NCBI RefSeq assembly: GCF_002094305.1
Contig: NZ_LWTX01000003.1
Location: forward strand, 248,001 to 312,000
Reading direction: 5' to 3'
Source: Prescottella equi
GTDB taxonomy: Bacteria; Actinomycetota; Actinomycetes; Mycobacteriales; Mycobacteriaceae
DNA: 64,000 nucleotides
The number at the start of each line of letters is the position of its first letter. Within the stretch, counting starts at the first letter, position 1. The notes below the pieces were generated by a model. The model was given only the letters and a program-made list of their open reading frames with translations, ran no database searches and was not told where the DNA came from. This document shows positions 44,550-53,653 of the stretch, in pieces. The position numbers and the translations under genes are program-made.

Positions 44550-45923
44550 ATGAAATCTTTTGACGTCATGGACGAGGCGCCGACGTCGCGCTTCCACCGA
44601 AAGTTGTTGATCGCCTGCTGCGGCGGCCCGTTCCTGGACGGGTTCGTGCTCAGCATCATCGGCGTGGCGCTGGTCGGCATCAAGGCCGACCTGATGCCGT
44701 CGAGTGCCGAGGTCGGACTCATCGGTGCCGCGTCGTTGATCGGCATCTTCTTCGGCGCGACGCTCTTCGGCGCACTCACCGACCGCATCGGCCGCGAGAA
44801 GATGTACGCCCTCGACCTCACGGTCCTGGTGATCGGTTGCGCCCTCAGCGCGTTCGTCCAGGAGGCGTGGCAACTGATCGTGCTCCGGTTCGTGATCGGA
44901 CTCGCGATCGGTGCGGACTATCCCATCGCGACGTCGCTGCTCACCGAATTCACCCCGACGAAGAAGCGGGGCTTCATGATCGGCGTGACCGGTCTGTCGT
45001 GGTCGCTCGGCGCCGGCTTCGCCTACATCGTCGGCGCGGTGTTCGTCGGCGTCAGTGGCGGTCACGATCACTGGCGCTGGATGCTGGCGACGTCCGCGAT
45101 CCTGGGCGTCGTCGTCGTGCTCGCCCGCCGCGGCATCCCGGAGTCGCCCCGGTGGCTCCTCGGCAAGGGTCGCGTCGCCGAGGCCGAGCAGGTGATCCTC
45201 GACGTCTACGGCAAGAAGCTCGACCTCACCGACGAAGCACCTGCCGACTCCGGGATGACGATGCTTCAGTCGTTCAAGGCGATCGTGCGCGGGGGCTATC
45301 TCAAGCGCACCCTCATGTGCGGTGCCCTGTACTTCGCACAGATCACGCCGCAGTACGCGATGCTGACCTTCCTCCCGGTCATCCTGGCGGGGTTCGCGGT
45401 GTCGAGCGACGGCTCGGCCGGTTTGATCGTCGAGACCGTCATCATCCTGCTGTTCGCGATCGGTTCCATCCCGGCATTGCGCTGGGTCGAGACGATCGGC
45501 CGCCGCAAGATGTCGATCATCCCGTTCGCGGTCATGGCGTTCCCGCTGATCTTCCTGTGGCTCGTCCCGGACGCACCCGTGTGGCTGGTGGTCGTGGCCT
45601 TCTGCGCGTACGCCTTCGCGTCCGGTGGCCCCAGCATTCTCGAGTGGATCTACCCGAACGAGCTGTTCCCCACCGAGATCCGCGCCACTGCCGTGGGTGT
45701 GTCCGTGGGTATCAGCCGGATCGGCGCCGCGACCGGCACCTACCTGCTGCCCATCAGCATCGACAACTTCGGTATCGGCACCACCATGGGCTTCGGCGCG
45801 CTCATCACGCTGGCCGGATTCGCCGCCTGCTACGCGTGGGCTCCGGAGACCGCCGGACGCCCGCTCGAGGAGACCGCGTCCGTTGCTCCGGCCCGCGTCC
45901 GCCCTGCCGCGGCCGTGGACTGA
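44550..45923 (+). CDS. MFS transporter, metabolite:H+ symporter/sugar-porter type
   Basis: A protein of 457 residues with 12 membrane helices. GALTDRIGREKMY between helices 2 and 3 is the MFS signature loop; RRGIPESPRWLLGKGR follows helix 6 as in the sugar porter and aromatic-acid symporter families; PNELFPTEIRATAVG lies near helix 10. ATG 44550 follows a GAGG. First gene of a three-gene operon; likely imports the carboxylic or aromatic substrate of the pathway. Confidence 0.9.
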   Translation: MKSFDVMDEAPTSRFHRKLLIACCGGPFLDGFVLSIIGVALVGIKADLMPSSAEVGLIGAASLIGIFFGATLFGALTDRIGREKMYALDLTVLVIGCALSAFVQEAWQLIVLRFVIGLAIGADYPIATSLLTEFTPTKKRGFMIGVTGLSWSLGAGFAYIVGAVFVGVSGGHDHWRWMLATSAILGVVVVLARRGIPESPRWLLGKGRVAEAEQVILDVYGKKLDLTDEAPADSGMTMLQSFKAIVRGGYLKRTLMCGALYFAQITPQYAMLTFLPVILAGFAVSSDGSAGLIVETVIILLFAIGSIPALRWVETIGRRKMSIIPFAVMAFPLIFLWLVPDAPVWLVVVAFCAYAFASGGPSILEWIYPNELFPTEIRATAVGVSVGISRIGAATGTYLLPISIDNFGIGTTMGFGALITLAGFAACYAWAPETAGRPLEETASVAPARVRPAAAVD

Positions 45924-45964
45924 GAACCCGTATCTCCGCAGGCGAACTCTCGAAAGATGACTCG

Positions 45965-47425
45965 ATGACGATCCTCACCACCCCCGACAGCATCGTCGAC
46001 TCCGTGCCCACCGACCTGTGGGTGGGCGGCCGGCAGACCCCCGCATCCACCGGCGCCACCTTCCCGGTGCACAACCCCGCAACCGGCAGCGTCCTCACCC
46101 ACGTCGCCGACGCGAGCCCGGACGACGGCCGCCGCGCCCTCGATCTCGCGTCGAGAACCCAGGCTCGGTGGGCGGCCACCGCGCCGCGAGAGCGCGGTGA
46201 GATCCTGCGCGCCGCCTTCGAGTCGGTGCGCAGGCGCAGCGAGGACTTCGCGACCGTCATGACACTCGAGATGGGCAAGGCCATCGGTGAGGCGCGCAGC
46301 GAGGTCGCCTACGGAGCCGAGTATCTGCGATGGTTCGCGGAGGAGGCCGTCCGCGTCGGCGGACGGTTCGGCGCCGCACCGGGCGGCAACGGACGGATCC
46401 TGGTCACCAAGGTCCCGGTGGGCCCGGTACTGGCGATCACCCCGTGGAACTTCCCGCTGGCCATGGGAACCCGCAAGATCGCGCCGGCCGTCGCGGCGGG
46501 ATGCACGATCATCGTCAAGCCGGCCGAGGAGACACCCCTGACGATGCTGCTGCTCGGTGAGGTGTTCGCCGAGGCCGGGCTGCCCGACGGCGTGCTGTCG
46601 ATCCTGCCGACGTCGAACGCGTCGGCACTGTCCGGGCCACTCATGCAGGATCCCCGCCTGCGGAAGGTGACCTTCACGGGCTCGACGCCGGTCGGAAAGC
46701 TGTTGGTGCGCAACGCCGCCGACCAGCTCCTCCGGACCTCGATGGAACTCGGTGGCAACGCACCGTTCGTGGTGTTCGAGGACGCCGACGTCGATGCCGC
46801 GGTGGACGGTGCCATGGCCGCGAAGATGCGTAACGGCGGGCAGGCCTGCACGGCCGCCAACCGGTTCCACGTCGCGCACGCGGTCATCGAGGAGTTCACC
46901 GAGAAGCTGAGCGCACGGATCTCCGCGCTGCGCACGGGCCCGGGCATCGATCCGACCACCGACGTCGGGCCGCTCGTCAACGCGGACCAACGCGACGTCG
47001 TGTCCGACCTCGTGGCCGACGCCGTCGCTCGCGGTGCCCGTGTCCGCACCGGCGGTTTCGCCCCGGAGAGTCCGGGATTCTTCTACGCACCGACACTGCT
47101 CGACCGCATCCCCGCGGACGCGAGAGTGCTGCGCGAAGAGATCTTCGGGCCCGTCGCGACCGTCTCCGGATTCGACACCGAAGAGGAGGGCATCGCGGCC
47201 GCGAACGACACCGAGTACGGTCTGGCCTCCTACTTCTACACCCGCGACATGGATCGGGCGATGCGGGTCGCGGCCGCTCTCGACACCGGCATGGTCGCCG
47301 TCAACCGGGGCATCCTGTCGGACGCGTCCGCCCCGTTCGGTGGCGTCAAGCACTCGGGTTTCGGCCGCGAGGGCGGCACCGAGGGCATCGAGGAGTACCT
47401 CGAGACGAAGTACGTCGCGCTGTGA
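45965..47425 (+). CDS. NAD(P)-dependent aldehyde dehydrogenase (succinate-semialdehyde type)
   Basis: A protein of 486 residues with the complete ALDH set: Asn162 in ITPWNFP, Lys185 in VKPAEET, GSTPVGK, the general-base Glu261 in MELGGNAPF, and the catalytic Cys295 in GGQACTAANR. Closest in style to GabD-type succinate semialdehyde dehydrogenases (QACTAANRF). It should oxidise an aldehyde intermediate to the acid. Its stop overlaps the start of the CitE-like gene (GTGA). Confidence 0.92.
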   Translation: MTILTTPDSIVDSVPTDLWVGGRQTPASTGATFPVHNPATGSVLTHVADASPDDGRRALDLASRTQARWAATAPRERGEILRAAFESVRRRSEDFATVMTLEMGKAIGEARSEVAYGAEYLRWFAEEAVRVGGRFGAAPGGNGRILVTKVPVGPVLAITPWNFPLAMGTRKIAPAVAAGCTIIVKPAEETPLTMLLLGEVFAEAGLPDGVLSILPTSNASALSGPLMQDPRLRKVTFTGSTPVGKLLVRNAADQLLRTSMELGGNAPFVVFEDADVDAAVDGAMAAKMRNGGQACTAANRFHVAHAVIEEFTEKLSARISALRTGPGIDPTTDVGPLVNADQRDVVSDLVADAVARGARVRTGGFAPESPGFFYAPTLLDRIPADARVLREEIFGPVATVSGFDTEEEGIAAANDTEYGLASYFYTRDMDRAMRVAAALDTGMVAVNRGILSDASAPFGGVKHSGFGREGGTEGIEEYLETKYVAL

Positions 47426-48255
47426 CCCTGGCCGCGGAGAACCCCGAGACCCGCACTGCCGCGGCACGATCCTGGCTCCTGGCGGCAGCGGTGGGCGAGG
47501 ACGCGCTGTCCGCCGCCGCCCGCGCCGGAGCGGACTGTCTCGTCGTCGACCTCGAGGACGGAGTGCCGTTCGCTCGCAAGAGCTTCGCGCGACAGCTGGT
47601 ACGGGAGTGGCTGTCCGACAACCCGTCCTGGGTCCGCATCGGCGACGTGAACTCCGGCCAGCACGCTCTCGACGTCGAGGTGGTGCGGGGCACTCCCGGG
47701 GTACTCGGTGTGGTGCTCGCGAAGGCCGAATCCGCCGAGGACGTACGCACGACGGCACGCGAACTGCCCGGGCTCCCGATCGTGCCGATGATCGAGTCCG
47801 CGCTCGCACTCACCCGCGCGGTCGAGATCGCCGCCGCCGGACCTGCGGTCCGCCTGGCCTTCGGTGTCGGCGACTTCCGACACGACACCGGCGTGGCGAA
47901 CACCCCTGCCGCGTTGGCGTACGCGCGGTCCCGACTGGTGGTGGCAAGCCGCGCCGCCGGGCTGCCCGGGCCGATCGACGGTCCCAGCGCACGGGAGGAA
48001 GCGGTGGCGCTCGACACCCGCGGTGCAGCCGAACTGGGGATGACGGGAAGACTCGCCGTGCGGCCGGCCGATGCCGCAGTCATCAACGATGCACTCTCCC
48101 CCACTCTCGCCGAGATCGATTCCGCGGCAGCGACGATCGACCGCCTGGGCGCGCACGGCGAACACGTCGCTTCCGGCGCGGACGTGCCCCGGCTGGCCGC
48201 AGCCAAGGCCGTGCTGCGGCGAGCTCGGCAGTTCGGGCTCCCGGTCGACGGTTGA
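47422..48255 (+). CDS. HpcH/HpaI aldolase / citrate-lyase beta-like (CitE-like) protein
   Basis: A protein of 277 residues starting with GTG 47422. The TIM-barrel core is marked by ADCLVVDLEDGVPFARK, the IPMIES strand with the metal-binding glutamate, and RLAFGVGDFRHDTG with the metal-binding aspartate. Family members cleave or form acyl-CoA thioesters or 2-hydroxy acids with magnesium. In this operon it may cleave the product of the upstream oxidation. Exact substrate not readable. Confidence 0.85.
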   Translation: MTLAAENPETRTAAARSWLLAAAVGEDALSAAARAGADCLVVDLEDGVPFARKSFARQLVREWLSDNPSWVRIGDVNSGQHALDVEVVRGTPGVLGVVLAKAESAEDVRTTARELPGLPIVPMIESALALTRAVEIAAAGPAVRLAFGVGDFRHDTGVANTPAALAYARSRLVVASRAAGLPGPIDGPSAREEAVALDTRGAAELGMTGRLAVRPADAAVINDALSPTLAEIDSAAATIDRLGAHGEHVASGADVPRLAAAKAVLRRARQFGLPVDG

Positions 48256-48259
48256 CGGG

Positions 48260-49924
48260 TCAGGGCGCGAGCGGTCCTGCGACGGGATGCGCCTGCTGCG
48301 TGCCGTCGGCGACGCGGTAGCTCATCGCGTGCCGGACGATCCCGCGCGGATCGGTGGGGTCGGATACGTAGAACCAGTCCATCTGCGCCGCAGCTTCGTT
48401 CACTTCGAACACACCGTAACCGTGCGAATCCAGTTCGACGTACCGGACGTGACGGTTGAACGCCTTGAACGCCTCCTCCGCGGCCACGGTCGCGGTGCGA
48501 GGCGGCACCTTCAACATGTCGTCGATGTTCGGCGACGTCACCGACGGCACGACGAACTCGGTGCCGACCGTGCCCGCAGCCGGGTAGTTCGCGGCGTCCA
48601 CCGGTAGGTCGCACGCCCACGACGTGTGGATATCCCCGGTGAGGAACACCGTGTTGCGCACCCCGTTCGCGGTGATGGCGTCGAACAGGCGTCGACGGTC
48701 GGCGGTGTAGCCGTCCCACTGGTCGGTGTTGTAGGGGATACCGGCGTCGGGCACGCCGATCATCTGCGTGATCGCACCCATCGTCCGATTGTCCAGGGGC
48801 GGAAAGACGCACGGTGTGATCATCACCGGGTTGCCCACGATCTTCCACCGGGTCGACGCGGTCACGACGCCGCTCGTCAACCAATCCATCTGCGCGCGAC
48901 CGGTAATCGTCCGGTCGGGGGAGTCGACCTTGCGCCATCCGGCGCCGGCGGATGCCGGTTCGTCACGATAGGTGCGCAGGTCGAGCATCGACAGTTCCGC
49001 CAACGTGCCGAACCGGAAGCGCCGGTACAGTGCGGCGTCGGACCCGGTCCCGTGGACCCGCACCGGCATCCACTCGAAGTAGGCCCGGGTCGACGCGGCC
49101 TTGCGCGCACCCCAGTCCCCCTCGGTGGCCGGATCGTGGTTCTCGGCGCCGCCGTCGTACGAGTTGTCTGCCGATTCGTGGTCGTCCCACGTCGCGATGA
49201 ACGGCAGCTTCGCGTGCAACGCCAGGAGATCGGGGTCGGTCTTGTACTGCGCGTGCCGGATTCGGTAGTCGGCGAGCGAGACGATCTCGTGGGCCGGGTC
49301 GTGCAGGCGCACCGAACCGCCGCGGGCCCCGTACTCGCCGCGACCGTACTCGTAGATGTAGTCGCCGAGGTGGAGAATCGCATCGAGGTCGTCCCGTTCG
49401 GCGAGGTGCCGGTACGACGCGAAGTACCCTGCCTCCCAGTTGGAGCACGACACGACGCCGAAACGCAGGCGGGCGATGTCGGCGTCCGCGGCCGGCGCCG
49501 TGCGGGTGCGTCCGACGGGGGAGACGATGCCGAGTCCGGTGAACCGGTAGAAGTATCCGGTGCCGGGGCGCAACCCGGTGACGTCGACCTTCACCGTGTG
49601 GTCGGTCTCCGGACCGGCGGTGACCGTGCCGCTGCGAACGAGCGTCGCGAATCCCGCGTCGGTCGCGACCTGCCAGGTGACCGGGACGGCGGGCCCGGCA
49701 GCGGATCCCGGTAGCGCGTCGGCCGTCGGGGTGAAGCGCGTCCAGATGATCACGCGGTCGGGGAGCGGGTCACCGGATGCCACCCCGTGGACGAAACCCG
49801 GTGCCGGTGTGGCCGCCGACGCCCGTCCCGCTGCCGCGGCGGCGATTCCGGCCCCTGCGAGCACCATCGAGCCGCGCAGCACCCCGCGGCGAGTCACCCC
49901 AGCGATGTCGTTGTTCTCGAACAC
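48260..49924 (-). CDS. phoD: PhoD-type alkaline phosphatase/phosphodiesterase, Tat-exported
   Basis: A protein of about 554 residues. The Tat signal has the twin arginine in VTRRGVLRGSM and a hydrophobic run to ASAA. The PhoD N-terminal domain (GVASGDPLPDRVIIWTRF) is followed by the metallophosphatase core: VVSCSNWEAGYF with the metal-binding Cys, LHLGDYIYEYG, WDDHESADNSYDG and TGDIHTSW. It hydrolyses phosphomonoesters or phosphodiesters outside the cell with calcium and iron. Start uncertain: TTG 49942, GTG 49924 or GTG 49897. GTG 49924 is chosen. No Pho box was recognised upstream. Confidence 0.9.
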   Translation of the reverse strand: MFENNDIAGVTRRGVLRGSMVLAGAGIAAAAAGRASAATPAPGFVHGVASGDPLPDRVIIWTRFTPTADALPGSAAGPAVPVTWQVATDAGFATLVRSGTVTAGPETDHTVKVDVTGLRPGTGYFYRFTGLGIVSPVGRTRTAPAADADIARLRFGVVSCSNWEAGYFASYRHLAERDDLDAILHLGDYIYEYGRGEYGARGGSVRLHDPAHEIVSLADYRIRHAQYKTDPDLLALHAKLPFIATWDDHESADNSYDGGAENHDPATEGDWGARKAASTRAYFEWMPVRVHGTGSDAALYRRFRFGTLAELSMLDLRTYRDEPASAGAGWRKVDSPDRTITGRAQMDWLTSGVVTASTRWKIVGNPVMITPCVFPPLDNRTMGAITQMIGVPDAGIPYNTDQWDGYTADRRRLFDAITANGVRNTVFLTGDIHTSWACDLPVDAANYPAAGTVGTEFVVPSVTSPNIDDMLKVPPRTATVAAEEAFKAFNRHVRYVELDSHGYGVFEVNEAAAQMDWFYVSDPTDPRGIVRHAMSYRVADGTQQAHPVAGPLAP

Positions 49925-50014
49925 CCCCGGATCACAACGCAATTCGGACGCACGTTCAACAAGAATCGTGAAACGTACCGAGCATTCATCGACTGTTCCC
50001 CTTCCCGCCCCCTT

Positions 50015-50078
50015 CGCGTTTCGCGCACTTAGCGCGGGGAAAACGCCCCGGAATTGCGCGACAAGTGCGCGAAACGCG
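50015..50078. repeat. Long inverted repeat with nested hairpin
   Basis: Perfect 16-base arms (CGCGTTTCGCGCACTT at 50015-50030 and its complement at 50063-50078) enclose a 32-base centre, which itself holds a small CGGGG / CCCCG stem. It lies in the 168-bp gap between phoD and fetB, both on the minus strand. It may terminate the fetB transcript, but its structure also resembles a REP/BIME-type intergenic repeat. Confidence 0.65.
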
Positions 50079-50092
50079 GGGGAGAGGGGGAC

Positions 50093-50860
50093 TCAGGGGT
50101 GGTGGAGACCGGAGGTCCGCGGCCGGTGGACGGCGCCGCGCGCCACCAACTCGATCGTGGTGGCGACCGCGCACGTCTGTGCGAGCAGAAGACCGACGAG
50201 GACGAGGATCTGCACGGCACCGGCCTGCACGGCGGATCCGGTCGCGAGCAGCACGCCGACGAACGCTCCGGGCAGCGTCACCAGGCCCACGGTCCTGGTC
50301 TGGTCGAGGCCCGGCAGCAGAGCATCCGCGGCGGCCGACCCGACCACCTCCATCCGGGCGTCCCGCGTGCTCAACCCCAGGCTGAGTGCGGCTTCCACCT
50401 CTCCCCAGCGTTGCTCGATCGCGTCGAGGCCGCGTTTGGCGGCAAGTGCCGTCGCGGTCATCGCGTTACCCAGGACGATGCCGCCGATCGGCACCAGTGC
50501 CACCCCCTCGAGCGGCACCACACCACTGACCAGCATGAGAGGAACCACCAGCCCGACGCCGACGGCCAACGCCGACGCCAGCCACACCGCCGACCGGCCC
50601 GCCCGCGAGCGCCGCGCCGCGGTGAACGCCGCCGCCACGAACATCACCGCGAGCACCAGCAACGACGACCACAGGTGCGCGAGCGCCGCCGCCAGGATCA
50701 GCGACACCGCGGCCAGTTGCAGCGCGCCACGCACCGCGGCCCACGGCGCGGTCAGCGGGTTGCCGAGTCCGGCGAAGCGATACACGACGGCGGCCAGACC
50801 CACCATGACCGCGCACAGGACGAACAGCGCGAGGCCGGGGTTCACGAGCGAGGTGCTCAC
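50093..50860 (-). CDS. FetB/UPF0014-type iron-export ABC permease
   Basis: A protein of 255 residues with about six to seven membrane helices and the family segments LGNPLTAPWAAVRGALQL, PIGGIVLGNAMTATALA and TLPGAFVGVLLATGSAV. FetB with the ATPase FetA exports iron in E. coli and protects from oxidative stress. No ATPase gene is adjacent here, which is unusual. Starts with GTG 50860 in a GTGA overlap with the MerR gene, so it is translationally coupled to its probable regulator. Confidence 0.82.
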   Translation of the reverse strand: MSTSLVNPGLALFVLCAVMVGLAAVVYRFAGLGNPLTAPWAAVRGALQLAAVSLILAAALAHLWSSLLVLAVMFVAAAFTAARRSRAGRSAVWLASALAVGVGLVVPLMLVSGVVPLEGVALVPIGGIVLGNAMTATALAAKRGLDAIEQRWGEVEAALSLGLSTRDARMEVVGSAAADALLPGLDQTRTVGLVTLPGAFVGVLLATGSAVQAGAVQILVLVGLLLAQTCAVATTIELVARGAVHRPRTSGLHHP

Positions 50861-51309
50861 GGTTCGGAAGCCTTGGGCAGGAAGTCGTCCGCGAAGTCCT
50901 CACCGGACAGGGCCGCGTCGACTCGGGCCCGGATGTACCCGCCGGTGGTCGGGCAGTCGCGCGCCCGGTCGGTGCGGCAGCCGAGCATGTGTTCGAGCAC
51001 CGCGACCGCCCGGGACAGATGACTGATGCGCTCACGCATCCGGGCGGCCTGGTCCTCGATCAACCTGCTGCGGTCCGCCACCGTGTCCGAGTCGACGATC
51101 GCCTGGGTATCGGCGAGCGAGAGCATCCCGTCCTCGTGCCACAACTGGATGTAGGCGAGCCGACCGAGGTCGTCGCGGCTGTAATAGCGGACGCGCCCGC
51201 GACGCTCCGACGCCTCGATGAGACCGCGCTCCTCGTAGTACCGCAGCGCCGGCACGGACAGTCCGAAGGCGTGCGCGACGTCGGTGATGGAGAAGAGGTC
51301 GTCGGGCAT
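50857..51309 (-). CDS. MerR-family transcriptional regulator
   Basis: A protein of 150 residues. MerR HTH at about 6-45 (FSITDVAHAFGLSVPALRYYEERGLIEASERRGRVRYY), then a dimerisation coiled coil. Two cysteines in GCRTDRARDCP near residue 118 could bind a metal or sense redox. It forms an operon with the FetB-like gene and faces an MFS gene across a CTCAAG/CTTGAG repeat. It may activate either or both. Confidence 0.9.
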   Translation of the reverse strand: MPDDLFSITDVAHAFGLSVPALRYYEERGLIEASERRGRVRYYSRDDLGRLAYIQLWHEDGMLSLADTQAIVDSDTVADRSRLIEDQAARMRERISHLSRAVAVLEHMLGCRTDRARDCPTTGGYIRARVDAALSGEDFADDFLPKASEP

Positions 51310-51328
51310 GCGACACCTCCGACTTGCG

Positions 51329-51344
51329 CTCAAGCCCACTTGAG
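51329..51344. promoter_or_regulatory. Probable MerR operator
   Basis: Perfect inverted repeat CTCAAG-CCCA-CTTGAG in the 75-bp gap between the divergent MerR and MFS genes. The short symmetric core fits a MerR site inside a long-spacer promoter. Confidence 0.6.
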
Positions 51345-51384
51345 TGTGGACGCTGTGAGCCTACTCCTCGGAAAGGAACGCTCA

Positions 51385-52605
51385 GTGCAGTCTCTGCAGT
51401 CCGATGCCGCACCGGCCGCGGCGTCCCGCGCAGGCGTCGGCGCCTCGATGATGCTGCTGGTCGCCGGTTTCGTCCTGATCAGCGCGAACACCCGCGTCGC
51501 TTTCGGTCAGATCGGCCCACTGGCCCCGGTTGCCGGGTTCGACGCCGCCACCGTCACACTGCTCGGGCTGATCCCCCCGTTGGTGATGGGACTGTTCGCG
51601 CCGCTCGCCGTCGTCGCTCGCCGACGCCTCGGCGAGGAGCGCGCCCTGTTCGCCGCCGGCGCCGTGCTCCTCGTGGGAGCGCTGGTCCGGATGGCGGGTA
51701 TGCCCGGGCTGATCGCCGGCACCGTGATCGTGAGCCTCGCGACCGCGGTGGTGAACGTGCTCGTGCCGGTGTTCGTACGCAAGCGGTTCGCGCCCGAACG
51801 GACCGGCGTGATGATGGGTGTCTACGCCATGTCGATGGGCGCCGGCTCCGCCGTGATCGCGGCGCTGATGATTCCCGTGTGGCGCGCGTCGGGCGAATCA
51901 TGGCCGCCGGCAATCGGACTCGCGGTGATTCCCGCGCTCCTGGCGCTCGTCGGAACCGTCCCACAACTGCGGCATGCGAGTCGGCCCGGCACCCACGCGG
52001 GGGCGACGGCCCACGACCGGCCGAAAGTGCTGCGTACGTGGACCGCATGGAGTTCGACGATCTTCTTCGGCATCCAGACGCTGCTCTTCTACGCGACGCT
52101 CGCCTGGCTGCCCTCCATCCTGGTCGCCGCCGGGCTGGCCGACGGCAGCGCCGGAAACATGCAGGCGCTGTTCATCGTCGGCGTCGCCGGGGGAGGACTG
52201 GTGGCACCGATCCTCGCAGCCGCGAGCGTGGACCAGCGACCTCACATCCTGGCGATCGTCGCGGTGTGCGCCGCGGGCTTCGCCGGGTTGCTCATCGCGC
52301 CCGACTCCGTGCCGGTCGTATGGGCGTTGATCCTCGGTGTCGGGCTCGGCGCGGGTCAAGCCGTTGCCGGAGTGCTGTACGCCCGACGCGGGCGTACCCC
52401 GGACCACGTGGCCGCGCTGTCGACCGTGGCGCAGACGGGCGGTTACCTGATCGCGGCGACCGGACCGATCCTGGCGTCGATCCTGCACGACGCCACCGGA
52501 TCGTGGACCACACCGGTCACCGCGTTCCTCGTCCTGCTCGCCGTCAACGCCGTCGCGAGCATGCGCGCCGGGCACGACCCGAAGCCGGGAAGGCAGGCAG
52601 GTTGA
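51385..52605 (+). CDS. MFS transporter, CynX/NimT (cyanate permease-like) type
   Basis: A protein of 406 residues with 12 predicted helices; NTRVAFGQIGPL near the N-terminus and the helix pattern fit the CynX/NimT branch. GTG 51385 follows GGAAAGGAACG; the longer frame from 50989 is antisense to the MerR gene and rejected. Substrate unknown. Divergent from MerR, which likely controls it. Confidence 0.85.
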   Translation: MQSLQSDAAPAAASRAGVGASMMLLVAGFVLISANTRVAFGQIGPLAPVAGFDAATVTLLGLIPPLVMGLFAPLAVVARRRLGEERALFAAGAVLLVGALVRMAGMPGLIAGTVIVSLATAVVNVLVPVFVRKRFAPERTGVMMGVYAMSMGAGSAVIAALMIPVWRASGESWPPAIGLAVIPALLALVGTVPQLRHASRPGTHAGATAHDRPKVLRTWTAWSSTIFFGIQTLLFYATLAWLPSILVAAGLADGSAGNMQALFIVGVAGGGLVAPILAAASVDQRPHILAIVAVCAAGFAGLLIAPDSVPVVWALILGVGLGAGQAVAGVLYARRGRTPDHVAALSTVAQTGGYLIAATGPILASILHDATGSWTTPVTAFLVLLAVNAVASMRAGHDPKPGRQAG

Positions 52606-52620
52606 CGAGTGCCACCGGAC

Positions 52621-53040
52621 TCATGGAAGCACGAAACAGGCCGGACCCAATGGGATCCCCGTTCCCACCGGAACTGTCACGTCGGGACCGCCCGCCGACG
52701 TGTGGTACGCCACGATCCGATGGTCACCGGGGGTGCGCGGAATCCACCCGACTGTGGCCGTGCCGTTCAGAACGGGCGCCAGCGGGCTCGGCAGGATCGT
52801 GGCCTTCTGGAAGTCGAAGAACGAGACGGGGTTCTGCCACGTCGTTGCCGCGGTCACCGCATAGATGCAGTTGGTTCCGAACTTCTCCTCGAAGCCACGC
52901 TCCGGGGTCCACGTGTAGCTGAGTCCGGGATGGGCATCCACCCGAACGACGTCGGCCGCGGCCGTCGGCACGCCGAGAACGAGTGCCGAGAGCGCCGTAC
53001 CGGCCACAACAGAGCCGACCGTCCCTTTTGTTAATTTCAT
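52621..53040 (-). CDS. Small secreted protein
   Basis: A protein of 139 residues with a classical signal peptide to about residue 29 (PTAAA-DV). Two cysteines (in TNCIYAV and PACFVL) may form one disulphide. The mature part is beta-rich, immunoglobulin-like in appearance. No family recognised. Confidence 0.75.
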   Translation of the reverse strand: MKLTKGTVGSVVAGTALSALVLGVPTAAADVVRVDAHPGLSYTWTPERGFEEKFGTNCIYAVTAATTWQNPVSFFDFQKATILPSPLAPVLNGTATVGWIPRTPGDHRIVAYHTSAGGPDVTVPVGTGIPLGPACFVLP

Positions 53041-53117
53041 GCCGGTTTCATCGCACAGGGGCGGTCCGCATTACACGTCGCGATTACACGTCGCGCCGAA
53101 ATGGTGTGAACATCTTG

Positions 53118-53138
53118 TTGTCAATATTTCGTTGACAA
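53118..53138. promoter_or_regulatory. Inverted repeat TTGTCAA/TTGACAA upstream of the HTH gene
   Basis: Perfect 7-base arms with a 7-base spacer, 14 bp before the ATG of the HTH-type protein. The right arm also matches a -35 element (TTGACA). It could be an autoregulatory operator. Confidence 0.5.
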
Positions 53139-53152
53139 ACAGGGATTCTTCA

Positions 53153-53575
53153 ATGGACCCTCGAAGCATGACCTCCGAGGATTTCACTCCACCCAACCCC
53201 AGCCGCGAGCGTGCCCACCGCGAGTACGCGGCCCTGTTCCGGATCATCGAACGCCACGGCGCCACCCCCGAACAGCGGGCGCGTCAGTCACACCCCGAAA
53301 TCCTGGAACCCCTGGGTGCCATCCGGGTCGTGGCCGCGCTGGCGGGCGGCGTTCACACCCCCGAGCCCGGCGAACCGGATGTCGACGACGCCGACATCAC
53401 CGCGGCCCTCGGACTGTTCCCCAAGGCTCGCGCGGAGATGGACCAGCTCGAGGCGCTGTTCCTCGGCATCGCTCGCCAGCGCGGAATGACTTGGCGAGAA
53501 ATCGCATTCGGGTTGGGACTCGGCAGCACCCAAGCGGCGCGGCAGCGATACGAGAGACTGGTCGAACGCACCTGA
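53153..53575 (+). CDS. Putative HTH DNA-binding protein
   Basis: A protein of 140 residues. The C-terminal segment MTWREIAFGLGLGSTQAARQRYERL has the pattern of a helix-turn-helix (about 110-136). The rest is helical and charged. ATG 53153 is preferred on the basis of an AGGGA upstream; ATG 53168 is possible. A perfect inverted repeat precedes it. Such short proteins are common and uncharacterised in Rhodococcus-type genomes. Confidence 0.65.
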   Translation: MDPRSMTSEDFTPPNPSRERAHREYAALFRIIERHGATPEQRARQSHPEILEPLGAIRVVAALAGGVHTPEPGEPDVDDADITAALGLFPKARAEMDQLEALFLGIARQRGMTWREIAFGLGLGSTQAARQRYERLVERT

Positions 53576-53584
53576 GGTCGAATA

Positions 53585-53627
53585 CGTGTAGGGCCCGAAG
53601 CCGACGAGCGGCTTCGGGCCCTACACG
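53585..53627. terminator. Bidirectional hairpin terminator
   Basis: An 18-bp perfect stem (CGTGTAGGGCCCGAAGCC and complement) with a 7-base loop between the convergent HTH and small-peptide genes. Confidence 0.85.
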
Positions 53628-53653
53628 AGTCGGCCGGCTCCCGGCCACACTCG

